Shown here piece by piece: positions 1-5,310 of a stretch of DNA of 5,310 nucleotides. The DNA is taken from NCBI GenBank assembly GCA_003564735.1, contig PXEK01000197.1, positions 1 to 5,310 of the forward strand. The letters are read 5' to 3'. Made by a program: the position numbers and the translations under genes. Each line of letters begins with the position of its first letter. Positions within the stretch are counted from its first letter, which is position 1. The DNA comes from Cryomorphaceae bacterium. GTDB lineage: Bacteria > Bacteroidota > Bacteroidia > Flavobacteriales_G > Salibacteraceae. The notes beneath the pieces were generated by a model that worked only from the letters and a program-made list of their open reading frames with translations, searched no databases and was not told where the DNA came from.

Positions 1-1
1 C

Positions 2-2269
2 ACGTGCGAACCCCACTCCAACGCCGATAAGTTAAAAGTAACAACGGTTGATATCGGCGCTGAGCAACCGGTTCAAATTGTGTGCGGTGCACCAAATGTT
101 GATGCGGGACAATATGTTGTGGTGGCCACGGTGGGCAGCGAAATTCATTTTACAGACGGCAATTCACTCACCATCAAAAAAGCGAAAATTCGCGGGGAAA
201 AATCGGAAGGAATGATTTGTGCCGAGGATGAGTTGGGCTTGGGCACATCACACGAAGGTATTATGGTTTTGGTGGATTCACCCGAACCGGGAACTCCCGC
301 CGCCGACTATTTCCATATCGAAACCGACAGTGTTTTTGAAATCGGCTTAACGCCAAATCGCGCCGATGCGGCTTCACACATTGGAACAGCTCGGGATTTA
401 CAAGCGCTGGGTGCGGTGAAAAAAGAATTGAGCGATGAGCGACTTCGTATTCCGGATGTAAGTGCATTTAAAACAGACAACAACAAGCTTTCTGTTTCGG
501 TAGAAATTAAAGACCGTACGTTGTGTCCGCGCTACAGCGGGGTAACCTTGAGCGGACTCACGGTAAAGCCATCGCCCGAATGGTTGCAAAACTTCCTCAC
601 CTCCATAGGCTTAACACCCATCAATAACTTGGTGGATATCACCAACTTTGTGATGCACGAAACGGGACAGCCCCTCCACGCCTTTGACGCCGAAAAAATT
701 ACCGGCAATAAAGTAATAGTTCAAACTCTACCAAAAGATACAAAGTTCGTTACCCTTGACGATAAAGAACGCCTTTTAGACAGCGCAGATTTGATGATTT
801 GCAACGAAAAAGAACCCATGTGCATAGCCGGGGTTTTTGGTGGTGCCAAGTCGGGCGTTAGCGACTCCACTACCTCCATTTTTCTTGAGTCGGCGTATTT
901 TAATCCCGTAAGCGTGAGAAAAACATCAAAACGTCACGGACTCAAAACCGATGCTTCATTCAGGTATGAGCGCGGCACCGATCCCAATATTACCGTTTAC
1001 GCTTTAAAACGTGCGGCCCTATTAATGAAAGAATACGCGGGTGGTGAAATTTCAAGTGAAATTATAGATGATTACCAAAACCCGATTGCCCATTTTGAGG
1101 TCACCCTGAGGTTCTCCAAACTCAGCACCATTGCGGGGAAAGTGATTGATAAAAAAACGGTTGCGGATATCTTGAAAGGTCTGGAAATTGAAATTACCGA
1201 GGAAACTAACGAACACCTGAAACTGAGTATTCCCCCCTATCGCGTTGACGTGACTCGTGAAATTGACGTGATTGAAGAAGTGATGCGCATTTACGGTTTT
1301 GACCGCATTGAAATGCCTCAAAAACTCACTACCTCATTGAGTAGCGCCCCGCATCCAAACCCGGAGTTGATCAGGAACAAAATCGCCGATGTTTTAGCCG
1401 GAATCGGGTTTTTGGAGGGCATGAGCAATTCATTGACAAAAGCGGAGTACTACCCCGATGAAAACGATACCGTCGTAATCGAAAATCCACTAAGCCGAGA
1501 GTTAGGCGTAATGCGTAAAACGCTCATTTACGATGCTTTGGAGGCTTGCCTTTATAATCAGAACCGAAAAAACCGCGATATAAAACTTTTTGAAACGGGC
1601 AGAACATACCGCTTGAAAAACGGCAAGCCCGTTGAAAAAGAAACACTTTGCCTAACCGTAGCCGGCAGGCGTCAACCTAAAGCGTGGAACACGACTGATG
1701 ACCTTGCCGATTTCAGTTACTTGAGAGGGGTAGCAGAAATGTTGCTTCAGCGCCTGCTCCCCGCAACGCTTGATGTGCAAATGAAAGAATCGACACACCC
1801 GTTTATGGATTACGGTATTGCCATTTACGTGAACAAAAACAAAGTATGCGATTTGGGGAAGGTAAGTGCCGAGTTGCACGACCGATTCTCACTACGCGAA
1901 GAAGTTTTCACGGCAGAGTGGGACTTGGACGCGTTGATTCAACTATCGGGTAAAGCAAGAGTAAAGTACACACCCGTTGCAAAGTACCCTGCCGTACAGC
2001 GCGACCTGGCATTGCTTATTGACCGAAATGTAACTTTTGACGCACTGAGCGAGACGGTGAAAAAAGCCGAGCGAAAGATTTTGAGAAAAATCAATCTATT
2101 TGACGTTTACGAAGGCAAAAAAATCGCCGAGGGTAAAAAGAGCTATGCTTTGAGTTTTACTTTTAGAGACGATGCAAAAACACTCACAGATAAGCGTATT
2201 GAGAAAGTGATGAATAAAATAACAACAGATTTAAAAAGGCATCACAACGCAGAAGTACGTGACAATTAA
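2..2269 (+). CDS. pheT: Phenylalanine--tRNA ligase beta subunit (5'-truncated by window edge)
   Basis: This is the beta chain of the cytoplasmic alpha2beta2 phenylalanyl-tRNA synthetase, which with PheS charges tRNA-Phe; the beta chain binds tRNA and hydrolyses mischarged Tyr-tRNA. The frame is open from base 2, so the GTG at 80 is an internal Val codon, not a start. The visible part has 755 residues; about 50 N-terminal residues are missing if the protein has the usual ~800. Domains in visible numbering: EMAPII/OB-type tRNA-binding region (residues 1 to ~110, with HSNADKLK and VCGAPNV), B3/B4 editing domain (~175-330, with CPRYSG, LHAFD and RYERG), B5 domain (~365-435), catalytic-like core, and a C-terminal ferredoxin-fold anticodon-binding domain (~661-755, starting KYPAVQRD). 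Asp416, Asp422, Glu425 and Glu426 keep the spacing of the family's Mg-binding acidic residues. Glu296 and Ala318 are 22 residues apart, like E. coli editing-site Glu334 and Ala356 as I recall them. No frameshift or missing domain is seen. pheS is not in the window. Confidence 0.97.
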   Translation, partial: TCEPHSNADKLKVTTVDIGAEQPVQIVCGAPNVDAGQYVVVATVGSEIHFTDGNSLTIKKAKIRGEKSEGMICAEDELGLGTSHEGIMVLVDSPEPGTPAADYFHIETDSVFEIGLTPNRADAASHIGTARDLQALGAVKKELSDERLRIPDVSAFKTDNNKLSVSVEIKDRTLCPRYSGVTLSGLTVKPSPEWLQNFLTSIGLTPINNLVDITNFVMHETGQPLHAFDAEKITGNKVIVQTLPKDTKFVTLDDKERLLDSADLMICNEKEPMCIAGVFGGAKSGVSDSTTSIFLESAYFNPVSVRKTSKRHGLKTDASFRYERGTDPNITVYALKRAALLMKEYAGGEISSEIIDDYQNPIAHFEVTLRFSKLSTIAGKVIDKKTVADILKGLEIEITEETNEHLKLSIPPYRVDVTREIDVIEEVMRIYGFDRIEMPQKLTTSLSSAPHPNPELIRNKIADVLAGIGFLEGMSNSLTKAEYYPDENDTVVIENPLSRELGVMRKTLIYDALEACLYNQNRKNRDIKLFETGRTYRLKNGKPVEKETLCLTVAGRRQPKAWNTTDDLADFSYLRGVAEMLLQRLLPATLDVQMKESTHPFMDYGIAIYVNKNKVCDLGKVSAELHDRFSLREEVFTAEWDLDALIQLSGKARVKYTPVAKYPAVQRDLALLIDRNVTFDALSETVKKAERKILRKINLFDVYEGKKIAEGKKSYALSFTFRDDAKTLTDKRIEKVMNKITTDLKRHHNAEVRDN

Positions 2270-2309
2270 TTTTTTAGAACGGTAAAAAGGGAAAAACCAA
2301 AAACCCCGG

Positions 2310-2327
2310 CAATATGAGTTCATATTG
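2310..2327. promoter_or_regulatory. Perfect dyad (8-base arms, 2-base centre), possible operator or weak terminator stem
   Basis: CAATATGA (2310-2317) and TCATATTG (2320-2327) are exact reverse complements separated by GT. It lies in the 95-base gap between pheT and the hydrolase, three bases before a candidate -7 box. With a 2-base centre it looks more like a binding site for a dimeric regulator than an RNA hairpin. A 6-base-pair, A/T-rich stem with a 6-base loop followed by TTTAATTTT could still act as a weak terminator for pheT. The symmetry is directly visible; the function is inferred and no regulator is identified. Confidence 0.45.
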
Positions 2328-2329
2328 TT

Positions 2330-2337
2330 TAATTTTG
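2330..2337 (+). promoter_or_regulatory. Candidate Bacteroidota-type promoter -7 box for hydrolase-engB
   Basis: TAATTTTG matches the Bacteroidota sigma-ABfr -7 consensus TAnnTTTG at every fixed position. It ends 27 bases before the hydrolase ATG, which would leave a short leader. No TTG or TTTG is found at the expected -33 position (around 2305-2312, which reads CCGGC-like), so the promoter would be weak, activator-dependent or a chance match. Transcription of the hydrolase and engB could instead come from read-through of pheT. Confidence 0.4.
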
Positions 2338-2364
2338 AACCTTCGAAAAAGCCGATAAAAACCG

Positions 2365-3120
2365 ATGGAAGAAATAAAGAAAAACGGAAAGTTTGAATAT
2401 GTCGAAAAAGGAGAAGGCCCCGTAATCATTCTTTTACACGGCTTATTTGGTGCTTTGAGTAACTTTAAGGATGTGATGAACCACTTTTCAGGAAAATATA
2501 AAGTGGTCATTCCACTCATGCCCATTTACACATTACCGGTGCTCAACACCAATGTAAAAAGCCTGGCCAAATTCATCAATGAGTTTATCGAAAAACAAGG
2601 CTATGACAAAGTAAACCTCTTGGGCAACTCGCTGGGCGGACACGTGGCTTTGGTTTACATGACTTTGCATCCCAAAAAAGTACAATCGCTCATTCTTACG
2701 GGAAGTTCGGGTCTTTACGAAAACGCCATGGGCGGCAGTTTCCCTCGAAAGGGTGACATGAGCTATATTAGGGAGAAAGTTGAAGTCACTTTTTACGATC
2801 CCAAACACGCCACCGATGACTTGGTAAAAGAGTGTTTTGATTTGGTGAATGATAAATCTAAACTCATTCGCATACTGTCCTTGGCTAAATCGGCCATCAG
2901 GCACAACATGCAGAAAGATTTACCCAAGATGAATGTTCCTTCTTGCCTGATTTGGGGTAAAAACGATACCATTACCCCACCCGAAGTGGCTGAGGAATTT
3001 CACGACAAACTCCCCGACTCAGAATTGTTTTGGATTGATAAATGCGGTCATGCCGCCATGATGGAACAACCCAAAGAGTTCAACTCCATCTTGGAAAAGT
3101 GGCTGGATAAAAGGTTCTGA
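2365..3120 (+). CDS. Alpha/beta-fold hydrolase
   Basis: This 251-residue protein has the full catalytic layout of the alpha/beta hydrolase superfamily and no signal peptide, so it is probably a cytoplasmic serine hydrolase; the substrate is unknown. Residues visible: the HG oxyanion motif LLHGLFG (His25-Gly26), the nucleophile elbow GNSLGG with Ser89, the acid Asp201 in WGKNDTITP, and the base His229 in DKCGHAAM. The lid region is about residues 115-185. The segment after strand 3 reads IPLMPIYTLPVLNT (49-62) where many relatives have a D-x-x-G-x-G-x-S turn, which suggests a distinct subfamily. The ATG at 2365 is preferred because it starts just before the first beta strand and follows a promoter-like region; its leader is A-rich without a clear Shine-Dalgarno, normal for Bacteroidota. 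It ends two bases before engB, so the two genes are probably cotranscribed. Esterase, thioesterase or lipase activity is possible but cannot be chosen from sequence. Confidence 0.92.
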   Translation: MEEIKKNGKFEYVEKGEGPVIILLHGLFGALSNFKDVMNHFSGKYKVVIPLMPIYTLPVLNTNVKSLAKFINEFIEKQGYDKVNLLGNSLGGHVALVYMTLHPKKVQSLILTGSSGLYENAMGGSFPRKGDMSYIREKVEVTFYDPKHATDDLVKECFDLVNDKSKLIRILSLAKSAIRHNMQKDLPKMNVPSCLIWGKNDTITPPEVAEEFHDKLPDSELFWIDKCGHAAMMEQPKEFNSILEKWLDKRF

Positions 3121-3122
3121 AA

Positions 3123-3737
3123 ATGCAAATCAAGAACGCGGCATTCGTCAAAAGCAGCGCCAACCTTTCCCAATGTCCCGAACATGAAATGTGGGAATTC
3201 GCTTTTATCGGGCGTTCTAATGTTGGTAAGTCCTCGCTGATTAATATGCTTACGGGTAAAAAATCACTGGCAAAAACCTCCAACACCCCCGGCAAAACAC
3301 AACTCATCAATCATTTTATCATCAATGATGATTGGTACTTGGTAGATTTACCCGGCTACGGCTTCGCCAAGGTGGCCAAAAACGTGCGCAATAAGTTCGA
3401 GAACATGATTTATAATTACCTGTCAAAAAGGGAATCGTTGGCATGTACTTTTGTGCTCTTAGACGTTAGGCACGAGCCCCAAGCAAAAGATTTAAAGTTC
3501 ATGCAAACACTGGGCGAGAGACAAATTCCCTTTTGTATGGTGTTTACCAAAGCCGATAAACTGAGCGATAAAAAACTAAGTGAGCATGTGGAGAAATACA
3601 AAGAAGTTATGTTGGAAACTTGGGCGTATTTACCTCATATTTTTGTTACCTCTTCCTCCAAAAAAATAGGTCGTGCAGAGGTGCTGAGTTTCATAGACCA
3701 AGTTCTCGACAATTTGGGCGCACCCGCTTGTACGTAG
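3123..3737 (+). CDS. engB: Ribosome biogenesis GTP-binding protein YsxC/EngB (YihA)
   Basis: EngB is a cytoplasmic TRAFAC-class GTPase needed for late assembly of the 50S ribosomal subunit and essential in several model bacteria. The 204-residue length is normal for the family. All G motifs are present: G1/P-loop GRSNVGKSS (residues 30-38), the G2 switch threonine in TSNTPGKTQ (52-60), G3 DLPGYG (75-80), G4 TKAD (142-145) and G5 TSSSKK (176-181). The N-terminus (MQIKNAAFVKSS) matches the usual family start, which supports the ATG at 3123. An AAAAGG stretch at 3109-3114, inside the end of the hydrolase gene, could serve as a weak ribosome binding site. The gene follows the hydrolase after two bases and ends in tandem stops (TAG at 3735, in-frame TGA at 3738). 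Nothing in the protein looks degenerate. Confidence 0.97.
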   Translation: MQIKNAAFVKSSANLSQCPEHEMWEFAFIGRSNVGKSSLINMLTGKKSLAKTSNTPGKTQLINHFIINDDWYLVDLPGYGFAKVAKNVRNKFENMIYNYLSKRESLACTFVLLDVRHEPQAKDLKFMQTLGERQIPFCMVFTKADKLSDKKLSEHVEKYKEVMLETWAYLPHIFVTSSSKKIGRAEVLSFIDQVLDNLGAPACT

Positions 3738-3753
3738 TGAAAACATCGAGCTT

Positions 3754-4800
3754 TTAATCTAAGAATTTCTTCAACGACTCCTTGCGCTTAATGAGCAATT
3801 CCTTGTAATCAGTTGCTCTTTTTAAACCGAACTCCTCTTCACAGCGCTCGGCCCAAGCGATAGCTAAATCTATATCTCCCGCCACCTCTGAAGCTAAAAT
3901 CATATTGAAACAAGCCTTTTTGGCCACGCGTAGTGGTGAGGAATCGTCTTCAACAATGCTGAACCAAATGTTGGTGGCCCGCTCCCAAAAGCCGTTTTGG
4001 GCCAAGTTTCCCGCTCGCACTAACTGACTGCTTCCGTAGGCGAAGTACGTTCGCGTTTCTTGTTTCCAGTGGGGAGATATTTTTTGGGCAAAATCGCCCC
4101 CCATTTGAATAGCGAGGCGCTCGGCCAAACCTACCTTATCGGGCATTCGCGCCTCGACTTCATCGGGTGTGTTCCCGGTGGCGCTTGTATTGAGCCGCTC
4201 TGTCATTTGCGTTTCAAAAACAATTTTTCCCGATTCTTTCTCATAAAAGCGTAAAAACAAACGCATCATCACCTCTTGCCTACCGTTGAACGATGGTACG
4301 TAAACCGTTCCGTAATCTCTGGTAAAGGCTGTTGAGCGGGTTATATCGCCCGAGGTGTAAATGGCCACGTCATAGCCTTCCAAAGCAATAATACCTTTTA
4401 CTTTGTACAGTGCGCACAAACGCCTCAATTCCGTTGCCGAAAGGGGCGGCCCGTTAAATCGACCTTCGGTTTTAAAATTACCGCCTTTTCCTTCACCCGC
4501 CTCAAAAAAGCCGTAATCATCCAGCGCCGAACCTATACCGTACAAAGTGGCATGCTGCAACCCAAGGTTGAGTCCATCCAAATTCTCTTGAAACTCCCCG
4601 TTTACATACAAGGCGGTATGTGCATCCTCTTGATCAACCCGATTGATAAGCGCCACTTCATTTACCTTGGTATTCAGTTCGGTTTTTGGCGGCTGAAGTA
4701 CTTCAATCGTCATTCGGGCCGTATTACATGAGGAGCCTGCAACCCCAATGAGCAAACCGAAAGCCGCGAGACGCAAAACGTTTTTTATTTCCGTATTCAT
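3754..4800 (-). CDS. Predicted lipoprotein, DUF6340-like, with TPR-like C-terminus
   Basis: This 348-residue protein has no known function. The N-terminus is a lipoprotein-type signal: Lys6 and Arg10, a hydrophobic stretch (~11-22) and GSSC with Cys25 as the likely acylated residue. The lipobox is relaxed (Gly at -3 rather than Leu). No acidic cluster follows Cys25, so it lacks the surface-export signal known from some Bacteroidota lipoproteins and probably faces the periplasm. After a linker the mature part begins a folded domain with VALINR (49-54), followed by a mixed alpha/beta region to about 260. Residues ~264-326 form helix pairs with TPR-like spacing (GFWERATNIW, then ACFNMILASEVAGDIDLAIAWAERC). 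The VALINR segment followed by C-terminal TPR-like helices is what I remember of DUF6340 of Bacteroidota; this is recall, not a search result. No Shine-Dalgarno precedes the ATG; the leader is A/T-rich. It lies 65 bases downstream of the biotin carboxylase gene and converges with engB across 16 bases. Confidence 0.82.
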   Translation of the reverse strand: MNTEIKNVLRLAAFGLLIGVAGSSCNTARMTIEVLQPPKTELNTKVNEVALINRVDQEDAHTALYVNGEFQENLDGLNLGLQHATLYGIGSALDDYGFFEAGEGKGGNFKTEGRFNGPPLSATELRRLCALYKVKGIIALEGYDVAIYTSGDITRSTAFTRDYGTVYVPSFNGRQEVMMRLFLRFYEKESGKIVFETQMTERLNTSATGNTPDEVEARMPDKVGLAERLAIQMGGDFAQKISPHWKQETRTYFAYGSSQLVRAGNLAQNGFWERATNIWFSIVEDDSSPLRVAKKACFNMILASEVAGDIDLAIAWAERCEEEFGLKRATDYKELLIKRKESLKKFLD

Positions 4801-4826
4801 TATGTTGTATTAATTCTACATACCTT

Positions 4827-4869
4827 TTAAAACCGGCATCATCCGCAGTAAAACTGTCCGGGGTTTTAA
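4827..4869 (-). terminator. Imperfect stem-loop overlapping the accC stop, possible terminator
   Basis: Bases 4827-4834 (TTAAAACC) and 4862-4869 (GGTTTTAA) are exact 8-base inverted arms. Inside lies a second short hairpin, CAGT/ACTG around a 3-base loop, with flanking CCG/CGG pairing. On the minus strand the 3' arm ends in GGTTTTAAAA, so a short U run follows G+C-rich pairing as in an intrinsic terminator. The stem contains mismatches and bulges and only four U residues are present, so termination may be partial. It overlaps the last bases of accC and precedes the lipoprotein start by 26 bases. Confidence 0.35.
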
Positions 4870-5310
4870 TGTGTTCTATTACGTTTCCATTGAGAAACAG
4901 CACCGCCGGTATTTTGTGCGGTTTGTGCGGTATTTTTTATATTCTCGGAAAGGCGCGCTCCAAATATAGCGGCAACAGCTTCATTCTCTGCCCGGCTTTT
5001 TGGCAGTTTATCAGCGCTCCAATAATTTTGAACAAAATGCGTATCAAACTTTCCGGAGGTAAACGCCTCGTGATTAATAGCGAATTTACAAAACTTCAAC
5101 GTTGTTTGAATGCCTGAAACTTTATACTCGTCAATGGCCCGCGTCATTCTTTCAATGGCTTCTTCCCGCGTAGCAGCATGAACGCTCAATTTACTAATCA
5201 TTGGGTCATAGTAAATCGGAATATCCATCCCCTCCTCAAAACCGTCGTCAACGCGAATTCCGGGGCCTTCGGGCGCTCTGTAGGTTTGTAAATTACCTAT
5301 ATCGGGTAAA
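4866..5310 (-). CDS. accC: Acyl-CoA carboxylase biotin carboxylase subunit, C-terminal part (5' end outside window)
   Basis: This is the end of the ATP-grasp biotin carboxylase subunit, which carboxylates biotin on its carrier protein using ATP and bicarbonate, supplying acetyl- or propionyl-CoA carboxylase. The reading frame runs off the right edge; 147 residues are visible and roughly the first 350 are missing. The ATG at 5228 is internal: 27 in-frame residues before it (with LQTYRAPEGPG and RVDDGFEEG) are clearly family sequence. The visible part is the biotin carboxylase C-terminal domain, with YYDPMISKL, REEAIERM, DEYKVSGIQTT and FDTHFV. The ATP-grasp catalytic core is not visible. After about FVQNYW comes a ~50-residue tail ending QWKRNRTH, longer than the end of E. 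coli AccC and resembling Bacteroidota acyl-CoA carboxylases as I recall them. No biotin carrier or carboxyltransferase gene follows; partners, if linked, must lie upstream outside the window. Acetyl- and propionyl-CoA specificity cannot be separated from this piece. Confidence 0.93.
   Translation of the reverse strand, partial: LPDIGNLQTYRAPEGPGIRVDDGFEEGMDIPIYYDPMISKLSVHAATREEAIERMTRAIDEYKVSGIQTTLKFCKFAINHEAFTSGKFDTHFVQNYWSADKLPKSRAENEAVAAIFGARLSENIKNTAQTAQNTGGAVSQWKRNRTH

Noticed and set aside
80..82. GTG as a possible pheT start
   Set aside because: The same frame is open to base 2 and encodes conserved PheT sequence (HSNADKLK) upstream, so this is an internal Val codon.
2281..2298. GGTAAAAAGGG and AAAAACC as a possible pheT terminator stem
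   Set aside because: Only three base pairs at the ends are complementary; the inside is A-rich on both sides and cannot form a stem.
2274..2525. Minus-strand reading frame across the pheT-hydrolase gap
   Set aside because: Its 5' two-thirds are antisense to the hydrolase start, the translation has low-complexity Phe/Pro-rich content and no recognisable domain.
2533..2904. 123-residue minus-strand reading frame
   Set aside because: Lies wholly antisense to the hydrolase, which has an intact catalytic triad; no family resemblance in the shadow frame.
4961..4968. Minus-strand TATATTTG matching the -7 consensus, about 160 bases upstream of the lipoprotein ATG
   Set aside because: It lies in accC coding sequence (Ile-Phe codons), has no -33 partner, and a match with six fixed bases is not rare enough to support a promoter alone.
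4869..5117. Plus-strand reading frame rich in Cys, Ile and Phe that could look like a small membrane protein
   Set aside because: It is antisense to conserved biotin carboxylase codons and lacks any start-site signal.
5226..5228. ATG on the minus strand as start of a small 120-residue protein
   Set aside because: The frame continues upstream to the window edge with clear biotin carboxylase sequence; it is an internal Met.
1..5310. Search by eye for tRNA or rRNA genes, CRISPR repeats, insertion sequences, toxin-antitoxin pairs and defence genes
   Set aside because: No repeated spacer-like units, transposase motifs, terminal inverted repeats, cloverleaf sequences or known defence domains were seen; coding density is explained by five ordinary genes.

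Overview
This window looks like chromosomal DNA from a member of the Bacteroidota, probably an aquatic Flavobacteriales-like lineage. The evidence is indirect: start sites lack strong Shine-Dalgarno sequences and have A/T-rich leaders, an intergenic region carries an exact match to the Bacteroidota -7 promoter box TAnnTTTG, one gene resembles a lipoprotein family (DUF6340) I know only from this phylum, and the biotin carboxylase fragment reads like Bacteroidota homologues. Base composition is moderate (mid-40s % G+C by eye) and looks even across the window. No gene stands out as recently acquired.

Layout, left half (+ strand): the window opens inside pheT, the beta subunit of phenylalanyl-tRNA synthetase. 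Its reading frame is open from the left edge and it is complete at the C-terminus (stop at 2269). A 95-base intergenic region (2270-2364) holds a perfect 8+8 base dyad directly followed by a candidate -7 box. Then come an alpha/beta-fold hydrolase (2365-3120) and, two bases later, the ribosome-assembly GTPase engB/ysxC (3123-3737). The hydrolase and engB almost certainly form one transcription unit.

Layout, right half (- strand): tail to tail with engB, after only 16 bases, lies a 348-residue predicted lipoprotein with a TPR-like C-terminus (4800 to 3754). Upstream of it is the C-terminal 147 residues of a biotin carboxylase subunit of an acyl-CoA carboxylase (stop at 4866), cut by the right edge of the window. 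The 65 bases between these two genes contain an imperfect stem-loop that overlaps the carboxylase stop codon and may be its terminator.

Most of the content is housekeeping: tRNA charging, 50S ribosome assembly and acyl-CoA carboxylation. The least understood parts are the lipoprotein, the hydrolase coupled to engB, and the dyad/promoter arrangement in front of the hydrolase. I found no mobile element, CRISPR array, RNA gene, toxin-antitoxin pair, defence system or other exotic system, and I do not claim one.
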